11,209 nt of DNA from Bacteroidetes bacterium QH_10_64_37 (GCA_003023105.1 PXSZ01000077.1:1-11209), one strand, 5' to 3'. Shown: positions 1-7,254, counted from the first letter of the stretch. Translations and numbers: made by a program. The notes: generated by a model not told the origin, from the sequence alone.

Positions 1-35
1 CTCTCCGCGGCGCCAGCGATGCGGGGCTCTACGGC
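1..35 (+). pseudogene. Sulfatase fragment truncated at IS junction
   Basis: The first 35 bases match the reverse complement of 616-650 at 34 of 35 positions (the difference is at position 12). In frame 3 they encode LRGASDAGLYG, against LRGTSDAGLYG in the minus-strand sulfatase piece. Similarity stops after base 35, where sequence reading as an IS630-type transposase begins. This is therefore the right-hand end of a second sulfatase copy, or of a rearranged part of the same gene, lying mostly left of the window. The exact junction is uncertain by a few codons, because LYG could also belong to the transposase. Confidence 0.6.
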
Positions 36-404
36 ACGCTTGACTTGACTTCCGGGCGGACCTGCATTGAAGCCTACAAGAAAGGCCGGTCGGACTACAC
101 AATCGAGCATCTGAAATCCTTGCGTCAAAGGACGGTCGGCCAGGTGATTCTGATCTGAGATCAGGCTACGTGGCATACTTCCAAGAAAGTCCGTCGGTGG
201 CTCGGCGATCAAGACCGGATCGACACCTACCTGCTTCCAGTCAGGTCTCTGGAAACCAACCCGATGGAGGATCTCTGGAGAGAACTCAAAGAGCAGGTGG
301 CGGCGTGTCTGGAGCGGAGCCTTGAGGCGCTTCTGGAGAGCTGCCAGCAGTACTTCGACGACCTTTCGGGAGAGAACACGCTCCGGACTGCAGGCCTCTA
401 CTAA
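36..404 (+). pseudogene. IS630-family transposase, 3' remnant with nonsense codon
   Basis: Frame 3 reads as the C-terminal part of an IS630/Tc1-type DDE transposase. A LDLTSG strand comes first, then VILI, an in-frame TGA at 156-158, then DQATWHTSKK (second catalytic Asp and the conserved His), then NPMEDLWRELK (catalytic Glu in the family's NPxE..W motif), ending at TAA 402-404. The TGA lies where related proteins have a hydrophobic or aromatic residue before DxAxxH, so a TGG to TGA change is likely. The N-terminal part, with the helix-turn-helix and first catalytic Asp, is missing and replaced by sulfatase sequence. The element cannot make an active enzyme. The family call rests on motifs only. 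Confidence 0.75.
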
Positions 405-432
405 AACTAACGTATTTTTACTGTTCTACTTA
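36..432 (+). mobile_element. Truncated IS630-type insertion sequence, right end retained
   Basis: The element runs from the junction with the sulfatase scrap (about 36) to the TA at 431-432. Beyond it the minus-strand sulfatase reading frame begins exactly at its GCC (Ala) codon. The 26 bases between the transposase stop and this TA are AT-rich, unlike the flanks, as expected for an IS end. IS630 elements insert at and duplicate TA, which fits this boundary. The left end with the other terminal repeat is absent, so the terminal repeats cannot be confirmed from this window. Confidence 0.6.
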
Positions 433-1137
433 GGCGTCGGCTTTCATTCCGCGGTGCACGGTGGTGGAGCGGTGCTGAAATTGCTCTACGTCTTTCTGGT
501 ACCAAACCGGTCCGTTGTCGCTGGAGAAGACGACGAGCGTGTTTTCGCGGACGCCCAATCGGTCGAGGGCCGCGAGGATGCGGCCTACGGCCCCGTCGAC
601 CTGCCGTACAAAGTCGCCGTAGAGCCCCGCATCGCTGGTGCCGCGGAGAGAGTCGGCGGGGAGCCAGGGGGTATGTGGGGCCGCGAGGGCCACGTACATG
701 AAAAACGGCTTTTCCGAACGCTGCTCCTGATGGGTGCTCAGGTACGAGAGCGTTTCGCTCGTAAATCGAGGCAGCACCGCGTCGTGCTCAAAATTTGGCG
801 CCTGGTCGCCGCTCCGCCAGAAGGCACCCTGAATGTCTGTCCAGCGGCCCCCCTCGCTCCGATTTCCGGTCGTCGTGTCGGTGGGGGCCGCGACACATCG
901 GTTGTCTCGGATGTAGAAGTACGGCGGCTGATCGAGCGAGGCCGGGATCCCGAAGTAGTGGTCGAATCCGTGGTCCACAGGGCCGCCGCGGAGCGGCTGC
1001 GAGCAGTCGTAGTCGGTGCCGCCCTCAAAACCCAGGTGCCACTTGCCCACCCTGTACGTACTGTATCCGCGGTCCCGGAGCGACGTAGCAAGGGACGAAT
1101 CGAAAAAACCATTGCGTTCTTCCGGGCTGTGAGCGGG
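430..1137 (-). pseudogene. Sulfatase (arylsulfatase/choline-sulfatase superfamily), central fragment
   Basis: The minus strand is open from just after a TGA at 1138-1140 to a TAA at 430-432, about 235 residues. It begins PAHSPEERNGFFDSS and continues with GYSTYRVGKWHLG, the family's GKWHLG motif, then DHGFDHYFGIP, a region around FFMYVALAAPHTPW, VVFSSDNGP (metal-binding Asp/Asn) and HRSTTVHRGMKADA. All are hallmarks of type I sulfatases. Missing are the N-terminal metal-binding segment, the CxPSR/CxPTR segment with the formylglycine precursor, and everything after KADA. In relatives the next residues are typically YEGGHR, so the break falls at a Tyr codon entered by the IS. A GTG at 1048-1050 could be read as a start but lies mid-domain. 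It is non-functional. Confidence 0.85.
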
Positions 1138-1160
1138 TCAGACAAAAAGCCTGTCGCAGC

Positions 1161-1184
1161 AACAAAAACTGCCCGCTTCCGGGC
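1161..1184 (-). terminator. Possible intrinsic terminator, minus strand
   Basis: Read on the minus strand, a GCCCG stem, GAAG loop and CGGGC stem (1171-1184) are followed by AG and TTTTTGTT. The stem is short (5 bp) but GC-only with a tetraloop, and the U-tract is good. No gene on the minus strand to its right is recognisable, so it may be left over from the pre-rearrangement order. Confidence 0.4.
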
Positions 1185-1441
1185 GGGGCCCAGGCCCGGG
1201 CGGCCCGGCGAATCCGTCAACAGGCCCTCCAAACGATGCCGACCGAGCCGCAGGCACTGATGCAGCCGGATACGAGTCGGGAAGAGGAGGAGGGAGTCCC
1301 CTCCAAAATCTCGGACTCTCTCGGGCCTGCACGCTTGCCCGTGTGTTCGGGCGTGCACGGGGCCGGCGGCGGCCCGTTGACAATGGACCCTCCTTCCCTT
1401 TCATTTCCAGAAACTTAATCAAACGGATTCCTCCCCCACCG
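1185..1441. other. Non-coding leader region with imperfect palindrome
   Basis: I see no convincing gene between the sulfatase fragment and the cytochrome start. The stretch holds an inverted repeat at 1329-1356: GCAC, 4-base bulge, GCCCG, loop TGTGTT, CGGGC, GTGC. A TTGACA hexamer at 1377-1382 has only a poor -10 match (TTCATT, 1400-1405) at 17-base spacing. Either could belong to the promoter or operator of the downstream gene, but neither is strong. Confidence 0.35.
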
Positions 1442-4387
1442 ATGCCTTCTCTTTTCCGCGGTGCTCTGTTAAGCATCGTCCTCCTCGGCCTCTTGAGAAT
1501 GACTGGAAGTCCGGCGCGGGCCCAGGAAACGGGGCCACCGACCGACCGATTTCCTGTCGCGACCCATCCGGACTCCGTCTACCTCCCCGACGGGCTTGAG
1601 GCCGACATTTGGGCAGAGTCGCCGATGCTGTATAATCCGACGAACATCGACGTGGGTCCCGAAGGGCGCGTGTGGGCGATCGAGGCGGTGGACTATCGCA
1701 ACTTCAACAACCCCTCCGAGGGGCACCTCACGCATCCCGAAGGCGAGCGGGTCGTCATCCTCGAGGACACCGACGAAGACGGCCGGGCGGACACGTCGAC
1801 GGTCTTCGTACAGGACGACGATTTGGTGGCCCCCCTCGGCCTTGCCGTCTTTGGGAATCAGGTCCTCGTCTCGGCGTCCCCGAAGGTGTACCTGTACACC
1901 GATACGGACGGCGACGACGAGGCCGACGAGCGCGAGGTCTTTCTCTCCGGCTTTGGCGGCCTCGACCACGACCACGGCGTGCACTCGATTTCGGCGGGGC
2001 CGGGAGGACGATGGTTCTTCACGACCGGAAACGCCGGCCCCCACATCGTCACGGACGCGTCGGGATGGACGCTCCGCTCCGGCAGCATCTACAATGGGGG
2101 GACGCCCTACATGGAGGACAATCAGCCCGGGCTGGTGAGCGACGACGGGCACCTCCATCCCGGGGGATTGATGCTTCGGGTGCGACCGGACGGCACGGGC
2201 CTCCGCGTGATGGCCGAAAATTTTCGGAATCCCTACGAGGGGATGCCGGACTCGTACGGCCACCTCTGGATGAACGACAATGACGACGACGGCAACGCCT
2301 CCACGCGGGTGCTCTGGGCCATGGAAGGGGGGAGCTACGGCTACTTCAGCCAGGACGGCTCCCGGTTCTGGGGGGCGGACCGGCGCCCCGGGCAAGAAAC
2401 CTTCACGGCCCACTGGCACCAGGAGGATCCGGGCATGATGCCGGCCGGGGACCGAACGGGTCCGGGGGCCCCCACCGGCGTCGAAGTGTACGAGAGCGAC
2501 GCCCTGGGCGAACGATTCCGGGGGCTGCTGCTGAGCGTGGACGCTGGGAAGAACACTGTGTTCGGCTACCGGACGTCGCCGGACGGAGCGGGGTTTGACC
2601 TCGACAAGACGAGCTTTTTCAGTACGCTCTCGGACTCGCTCGTGCTCGATCCGGAGGCCTACGAGAACTGGGAGGCGGAGGACAAGAGCCGGTGGTATCG
2701 CCCCAGTGACGTGGCTGTTGGCACCGACGGGTCGATCTACGTGGCGGACTGGTACGACGAGCGGGTGGGGGGGCACGCGATGACCGACTCGACGGGGTAC
2801 GGGCGGATTTTCCGCATCCATCCGGAAGAGCGGTCTTTGAAGACGCCCGAAATCGATTTGAGCACGACTCAGGGACAAATTCAGGCCCTGAGAAACCCGG
2901 CCAAAAACGTCCGGTATCTCGGCTTCAAACGGCTTGAGAAGCAAGGGGCCGCCGTCGTTGACGAGGTCGCCGCCCTGCTCGACGCCGACAATCCGTACCA
3001 CCGCGCCCGGGCCGTGTGGATGCTGGCCCACCTCGGACCCGAGGGGAAGGCACGGGTCGAGGGACTGCTGGAAGACGCAAATCCCCGCATCCGGGCAGCG
3101 GCCTTCCGGGCGCTCCGCCAGGTGCAGGACACGAGTTTGGTGTTGGAGCACGCCCGCTCCCTGGGCGACGATCCGTCGCCGGCTGTGCGGCGCACCGTGG
3201 CCATCTTCCTCCGGGACGTTCCCCTGTCGAAGAGCGAGGACCTCATGGTGGAACTCGCCCGGCATTATCACCCCGGAGATCGATTCGCCCTTGAAGCCTT
3301 CGGCCTCGCTGCCGACGGGGAGGAGCAGGAAGTCTACGAGCTATTGAAGTCGGCGTTCGACCCCGCTCACCCCGCCGGCTGGAGCCGCACGTGGGCCGAT
3401 CTCGTCTGGCGGTTGCATCCGTCGGGGGCCGTGGAGCCGCTTCGTCGGCGGGCTGCTTCCCCGCACGTCAGTTGGGACGAGCAAAAGCGAGCGATGGTGG
3501 CCCTGGGCTTCATCGACACCCGCGACGCCGTCGACGCCATGACGGCCCTCGCAGACCAGCAGGCCCAACCGCGAGTGGCCGAGCGTGCTCAGTGGTGGCT
3601 CGACTATCGACGGACGAACGAGTGGCACGACCTGAAAGACTGGCAGGCCGAGGAGGAGACGACCGCCGCCAACACCGACCTTGCCCAAATGATAGATCTG
3701 AAACAGCAGCTCCTCAGTGACCAGGGCTCATTGGGGGAACGGGCCGGAGCAGCGGTTGAAATGGCCGAGAACCCCGTCGGGGGTCGTATTCTGATGCAAC
3801 TCGTCATCGAGGATCAGTTGCCGGGCGGCGTTCGCGATTCGGTGGTGAGCCACATTCAGGACAATCCGGATCGGACTGTTCGGACGCTGGCGAGCCGGTA
3901 TCTAGAGGGGGTGAGTGTCTCGGCCTCGTTTGCCACGTCGGACGTCACCGACACAGGGTCGGTGGAGGAGGGGCGCATGGTCTACTACACGAAGTGTGCC
4001 AGCTGTCATCGGGTTGGAAACACGGGCGTCGACATTGGGCCGCCCCTCACGAATGCCCCTCAGATGTTCGGGCGGAGCAGCCTCATCCAGGCCATTCTTG
4101 AGCCCAATCGCGGACTCGCGCACGACTACCTCCCCTCGATGGTGAGCACCACGGACGGGGATGTCCTGTTTGGGTTTCTCGAGGCGGAGAACGAGGAGAA
4201 CATCGTGCTCAAGGATCCCCACGGCCGAGAGCACGTCATCGCGAAGGCCCGCATTGAGGACCGGACGCAGCTTGAAGTGAGCCTGATGCCCGGTCCGAAG
4301 GAGCTGAAGCTAAGTGAGCAACGCGTGGCCGACCTCGTCCAATTCCTGCGAAACTACGATCAATCCGGCGCCGAGACGGGTCGCTGA
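1442..4387 (+). CDS. PVC-type CxxCH heme-binding protein (propeller-HEAT-cytochrome c)
   Basis: This is an exported protein of 981 residues. The ATG at 1442 is chosen because a signal peptide follows directly (MPSLFRG, hydrophobic core LLSIVLLGLL, ARA|QE cleavage near residue 27); the frame is open upstream to 1343 but lacks coding character. Residues about 35-465 form a beta-propeller of the Pirellula/Verrucomicrobium N-terminal type, with DTDEDGRAD and DTDGDDEAD loops that look calcium-binding, and a DHDHGVHS segment. Residues about 472-720 are HEAT-like helical repeats. The C-terminal domain carries CASCH at 852-856 for covalent heme c, then ILEPNR and a final helix DLVQFLRNY. Family members are periplasmic or surface redox proteins, thought to act on sugars or polysaccharides; the substrate is unknown. 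It is followed 40 bases later by a broken sulfatase, a usual partner of this family. No ribosome binding site is evident. The sequence appears intact. Confidence 0.9.
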   Translation: MPSLFRGALLSIVLLGLLRMTGSPARAQETGPPTDRFPVATHPDSVYLPDGLEADIWAESPMLYNPTNIDVGPEGRVWAIEAVDYRNFNNPSEGHLTHPEGERVVILEDTDEDGRADTSTVFVQDDDLVAPLGLAVFGNQVLVSASPKVYLYTDTDGDDEADEREVFLSGFGGLDHDHGVHSISAGPGGRWFFTTGNAGPHIVTDASGWTLRSGSIYNGGTPYMEDNQPGLVSDDGHLHPGGLMLRVRPDGTGLRVMAENFRNPYEGMPDSYGHLWMNDNDDDGNASTRVLWAMEGGSYGYFSQDGSRFWGADRRPGQETFTAHWHQEDPGMMPAGDRTGPGAPTGVEVYESDALGERFRGLLLSVDAGKNTVFGYRTSPDGAGFDLDKTSFFSTLSDSLVLDPEAYENWEAEDKSRWYRPSDVAVGTDGSIYVADWYDERVGGHAMTDSTGYGRIFRIHPEERSLKTPEIDLSTTQGQIQALRNPAKNVRYLGFKRLEKQGAAVVDEVAALLDADNPYHRARAVWMLAHLGPEGKARVEGLLEDANPRIRAAAFRALRQVQDTSLVLEHARSLGDDPSPAVRRTVAIFLRDVPLSKSEDLMVELARHYHPGDRFALEAFGLAADGEEQEVYELLKSAFDPAHPAGWSRTWADLVWRLHPSGAVEPLRRRAASPHVSWDEQKRAMVALGFIDTRDAVDAMTALADQQAQPRVAERAQWWLDYRRTNEWHDLKDWQAEEETTAANTDLAQMIDLKQQLLSDQGSLGERAGAAVEMAENPVGGRILMQLVIEDQLPGGVRDSVVSHIQDNPDRTVRTLASRYLEGVSVSASFATSDVTDTGSVEEGRMVYYTKCASCHRVGNTGVDIGPPLTNAPQMFGRSSLIQAILEPNRGLAHDYLPSMVSTTDGDVLFGFLEAENEENIVLKDPHGREHVIAKARIEDRTQLEVSLMPGPKELKLSEQRVADLVQFLRNYDQSGAETGR

Positions 4388-4427
4388 TATTCCCCTTGTC
4401 TGCTGTGGATTCGGTACGCCGATCTCT

Positions 4428-4607
4428 GTATCGCGCAGGTCTTCTGTCCCCGTTGAGACGTTCGTTCTTGCCGTGGGAGTGTTTTTCGGCGAGGGTGCCG
4501 CGGCGCAACCGAACTCCGCGTCGGCTTCGTCGTCCCCGCCGAACATTCTGGTGCTCGTGGCCGACGACGCCGGGTGGCGCGACTTTGGGGCGTACGGCAA
4601 CAGTGTA
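4428..4607 (+). pseudogene. Sulfatase N-terminal fragment
   Basis: The frame encodes an export-signal-like stretch (ETFVLAVGVFFGEGAAAQ), then PPNILVLVADDAGWRDFGAYGNS, the N-terminal strand of type I sulfatases with its metal-binding Asp-Asp pair. Similarity ends at 4604-4607, before the region that would hold CxPSR; the frame then runs into unrelated sequence and the tRNA gene. No ATG, GTG or TTG lies well placed in this frame ahead of the signal sequence; a GTA at 4428 sits where a start might be expected, so the start may also be damaged or frameshifted. It lies 40 bases after the cytochrome stop, as a second operon gene would. It may be the missing front of the minus-strand fragment at 430-1137. 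Confidence 0.8.
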
Positions 4608-4698
4608 AAGTTAATTCGCATTCTCAGCAATCGCCCTTCAGCGGACACAGACATAGAACTGCCCGCCCCAGCAACGAGCCAAGGCGAGCATCAAATCG

Positions 4699-4772
4699 TG
4701 CGCTCGGGAGGATTCGAACCCCCGGCCTGCGGTACCGGAAACCGCTGCTCTGTCCGACTGAGCTACGAGCGC
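4699..4772 (-). tRNA. tRNA-Arg (anticodon CCG)
   Basis: The minus strand folds into a complete 74-nt cloverleaf. The acceptor GCGCTCG pairs with CGAGCGC, discriminator A. The D arm is GCTC/GAGC with a GG in its loop. The anticodon stem GCGGT/ACCGC carries loop TTCCGGT, so the anticodon is CCG (reads CGG, Arg). The variable loop is 5 nt. The T arm GGGGG/CCTCC with loop TTCGAAT has one G-U pair. CCA is not encoded (ACGA follows the acceptor). The 3' end faces the rearranged sulfatase region. Confidence 0.95.
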
Positions 4773-4974
4773 AGGTAGGTGTGAACGTATGGAAGGGTGG
4801 GGGTAGCGATCGTTGGGCACGTCCGCCCGAACGGGGAGAGGCGTCGCAACCTGTCACTGCCGTGTTCGATGCAGCCCCCAAAATGTTCCTGCAAAAAATC
4901 GGCGAAGGGCAAACCGCAGAAGTGTCTCCTCTTTCAACCCGTCGCATCGTCTATCCGCTCGCTCCCCCGCGCTC

Positions 4975-5958
4975 GTGGAATCGGTCCCGTCTCCCTCCGG
5001 TGGTGTGCTCCATCTTCCCGATCCCTGGAGCCGCCGAGGCCGTCTTCCGCTCAATGGGCCCCTCGAACGGGCGTCGGTCGACCGCACCACCCTCAGCTTC
5101 CTCACGGGCCTCCTGGGCCTCGGGGCGGCGTTCATTCTCTTTCAGTTTGTCCTGACGCCGGTCATTCTCGTCGTCCAGATTGCGATGGCGGAAGGGGGAC
5201 TGTCGATGGGCGCGTTTGGCAGCCCGGAGCAGCTGATGGCCACCTACACCCAGGAGCTTGTGTTCAGCAACAGCATTGGGCAAGTGATGGGGCTGGCGAT
5301 TCCGGCTCTGCTGGCGGCTCGGCTCCACTCCTCCGAGTGGGTGGAATACCTTCGCCTTCGGAGCGTCGACGGGCGACTCCTGCTCCTGGCGCTCGTTGGA
5401 ATCGTGGGGCTGCAGCCGGTGACGCAGTGGCTTGCTCAGCTTAACCGCCAGCTGCCGTTCCCCGAATCCCTGCGGCTGGTGGAGCAGTCGCAGCTGGAGC
5501 TGATTCGCCAGGTGCTCGAAGGCGACCTTGGACTGGTGTTCAACCTGACGATGCTCGCCCTAATCCCCGGGATCTGTGAGGAGGTCCTGTTTCGCGGCTA
5601 CGCGCAGCGCCAGTTCGAACGGGCCGCGGGGCCGGCCGGCGGCATTCTCCTGGCAGGCGGGCTATTCGGACTCTACCACCTCCGTCCCTCGCAACTGCTG
5701 CCGCTGGTGGTGCTGGGGCTCTACATGGCCTATCTGGTGTGGCGCACCGGGAGTCTGATCCCGGCCATCGGGGTCCACGTGGTGCACAACGGCCTCGCCG
5801 TGGTAAGTGCCCACTACGTGCAGTCTCAGCCGAGCTACGACCTGCAAGCACTCGAACAGGTGTCGATGCCCTGGTATGCGATTTTGCTGGGGTTCGTCAT
5901 TGTCGGCGGGGTCCTCTATGTTGTGCACACGCTGGCCGCCCGCCTTCGGGACACGTGA
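4975..5958 (+). CDS. CPBP-family intramembrane metalloprotease-like protein
   Basis: This is a polytopic membrane protein, 327 residues from the GTG at 4975, of the CPBP (CAAX protease/bacteriocin-processing, Abi) family. All three family motifs are present: CEEVLFRGYAQR (Glu202, Glu203, Arg207), FGLYH (Phe231...His235) and HVVHN (His268, His271, Asn272). These form the predicted metal and catalytic site inside the membrane. Hydrophobic segments run from FLTGLLGLGAAFILFQFVL near the N-terminus to YAILLGFVIVGGVLYVVH at the end. The start is uncertain: a GTG at 5005 is the alternative, and the frame is open further upstream but reads as Arg/Ser-rich non-coding sequence. The substrate is unknown; such proteins act in prenylated-protein processing, bacteriocin immunity or envelope maintenance. 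It begins a three-gene run with the DUF2007 gene (47-base gap) and cdsA. The ~200 bases before it, back to the tRNA, show no gene. Confidence 0.85.
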   Translation: MESVPSPSGGVLHLPDPWSRRGRLPLNGPLERASVDRTTLSFLTGLLGLGAAFILFQFVLTPVILVVQIAMAEGGLSMGAFGSPEQLMATYTQELVFSNSIGQVMGLAIPALLAARLHSSEWVEYLRLRSVDGRLLLLALVGIVGLQPVTQWLAQLNRQLPFPESLRLVEQSQLELIRQVLEGDLGLVFNLTMLALIPGICEEVLFRGYAQRQFERAAGPAGGILLAGGLFGLYHLRPSQLLPLVVLGLYMAYLVWRTGSLIPAIGVHVVHNGLAVVSAHYVQSQPSYDLQALEQVSMPWYAILLGFVIVGGVLYVVHTLAARLRDT

Positions 5959-6005
5959 CCTGTGGGGCGGACCGTTGTTCTTGTCCACGACCTCCCTCTC
6001 GATCC

Positions 6006-6377
6006 ATGAGCAAACACGAGGACTGGGTAAGTATCTTTCGCACCAACACCGACTACGAGGCCGATCTCGTTCGGGATCGCCTCGATGACAGTGGCGTTCC
6101 GGCCGTCGTGCTCACCCAGCGCGACCACGCCTTCAACCTGACCGTCGGCGACCTTGCGTCGGTCCACGTGATGGTGCCCCCGGACCAGGCCGAGGACGCG
6201 GTGTCGCTGCTGGAGGAGAATCTCTCGGAGGACGAACTGGAGGAGGCTGCCCTCGGGGCCGATCCGGAGGCCCCGCCCGCCAATACGCCCGACGAGGACT
6301 CGAAGCTCGACTCGGGCCACGAGCACATGGACCTCGGGCCGCCGGACGAGGAGAGGGAGGACGAGGAGTCCACGTAG
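6006..6377 (+). CDS. DUF2007 domain protein with acidic tail
   Basis: This is a 123-residue cytosolic protein. Residues about 6-75 (WVSIFRTNTDYEADLVRDRL, then GVPAVVLTQRDHAFN, then VHVMVPPDQAEDAVSLL) match the DUF2007 fold, a small ferredoxin-like domain described as a putative signal-transducing protein. Its molecular role is not established. Residues 78-123 form a disordered-looking tail dominated by Asp, Glu and Pro, typical of salt-adapted proteomes. The ATG at 6006 gives a start immediately before the domain; no Shine-Dalgarno sequence is visible, as is common in Bacteroidota. It lies between the CPBP gene and cdsA on the same strand, so co-transcription is likely. This neighbourhood suggests an envelope-related role, but that is inference. 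Confidence 0.85.
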   Translation: MSKHEDWVSIFRTNTDYEADLVRDRLDDSGVPAVVLTQRDHAFNLTVGDLASVHVMVPPDQAEDAVSLLEENLSEDELEEAALGADPEAPPANTPDEDSKLDSGHEHMDLGPPDEEREDEEST

Positions 6378-6430
6378 CGTAGGCAAGGGGCAGTACGGTT
6401 CATTGGAAAGATGGAGCGCACCTCGGACCC

Positions 6431-7249
6431 GTGAGCAATAGTCTCCGCCGGGTCGTCACGGCACTGCTGGCGGCCCCGGTCGTCCTGGTTCTGGCGTATC
6501 TGGGCGGATGGTGGTTTGCGATGCTCATGGCCGTCATTGGGCTGCTGGGCCAAAACGAGCTCTACCTGATGGCTCAAAAGGGGGGTGCTCAGCCTCACCG
6601 GACCGGCGGGTTCGTACTTGGTCTCCTGGTCGTGGGGATCTTTCTGCGCCCGTCCCTCTGGGTACTCGGGGCGACGGCTCTGCTTCTCTTCGTAGTGGCC
6701 GCGCCGCTGCTCCTCCCACAGGAGCAGTTTCTGGTCAGCTTCACGGTTACGATTGCCGGGGTCGTCTATCCGACAGGGCTGCTCGGGAGTCTCGTGTGGC
6801 TCCGCGAGGTGCGAAGTGCGGCTGTGACTGATTCCGGGGCGTTTCAGCTCGTCCTCTTCATCCTTTTGCTCGTGTGGGCGACGGACGTGGCGGCCTACTA
6901 CGTGGGGCGCACGGTGGGACGCCGCCCCCTCGCGCCCACCACTTCCCCAAACAAGACCTGGGAGGGGACCCTCGGCGGCCTCGGCGCGGCCCTCGTCGTG
7001 GGGATCGTGCTCAAACTGACGCTGGTGGATCTGCTGGCGTGGCCCCACGTGGCGGTGCTCATCGTCATTGGCGGGGGCGTCAGTCAGCTGGGGGACCTGC
7101 TGGAGAGCACCCTCAAGCGGTCGACGGGCGTGGATGATTCGAGCCGCCTGCTGCCGGGGCACGGGGGGATGCTCGACCGCTTCGACGCGATGGCGGTGGC
7201 GGCGCCGCTCATCGTGATTTACCTGCATCTGGTGGCGGGGTTGTTTTAA
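6431..7249 (+). CDS. cdsA: Phosphatidate cytidylyltransferase (CDP-diacylglycerol synthase)
   Basis: The protein has 272 residues starting at GTG 6431. It makes CDP-diacylglycerol from phosphatidic acid and CTP, the branch-point precursor of bacterial phospholipids, in the inner membrane. It has many hydrophobic segments (VVTALLAAPVVLVLAYLGG at the start, VYPTGLLGSLVWL and LVLFILLLVWATDVAAYYVG in the middle). The cytosolic TSPNKTWEGTLGG motif and the C-terminal signature STLKRSTGV..DSSRLLPGHGGMLDRFD identify the family. In most CdsA proteins the signature reads G(V/I)KDSG; here it reads GVDDSS, with Asp235 in place of the usual Lys. The rest of the signature, including PGHGG and DRxD, is intact, so the gene looks functional. 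Length is normal for the family. It is the third gene after the CPBP and DUF2007 genes. Confidence 0.95.
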   Translation: MSNSLRRVVTALLAAPVVLVLAYLGGWWFAMLMAVIGLLGQNELYLMAQKGGAQPHRTGGFVLGLLVVGIFLRPSLWVLGATALLLFVVAAPLLLPQEQFLVSFTVTIAGVVYPTGLLGSLVWLREVRSAAVTDSGAFQLVLFILLLVWATDVAAYYVGRTVGRRPLAPTTSPNKTWEGTLGGLGAALVVGIVLKLTLVDLLAWPHVAVLIVIGGGVSQLGDLLESTLKRSTGVDDSSRLLPGHGGMLDRFDAMAVAAPLIVIYLHLVAGLF

Positions 7250-7254
7250 GCGAT

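Noticed and set aside
322..1260. 312-codon plus-strand open frame across the IS end and sulfatase fragment
   Set aside because: It crosses the IS-sulfatase junction and reads the antisense of a clear sulfatase sequence.
1469..3271. 600-codon open frame on the minus strand inside the cytochrome gene
   Set aside because: The plus-strand gene has clear domains, signal peptide and heme motif. The antisense frame has no recognisable motif and is a product of high GC at third codon positions.
1167..4666. Short direct repeat AACTGCCCGC at 1167-1176 and 4657-4666, near both proposed inversion breakpoints
   Set aside because: It is only 10 bases long and in direct orientation, which would not drive an inversion; probably chance in GC-rich sequence.
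4600..4698. Possible terminator downstream of tRNA-Arg on the minus strand
   Set aside because: A 7-bp stem with a G-U pair and a 15-base loop can be drawn, but there is no U-tract, so it is not supported.
4813..4974. Upstream extension of the CPBP reading frame
   Set aside because: The added residues are Arg/Ser-rich, unlike the protein, and have no membrane or domain character; GTG 4975 is the more sensible start.
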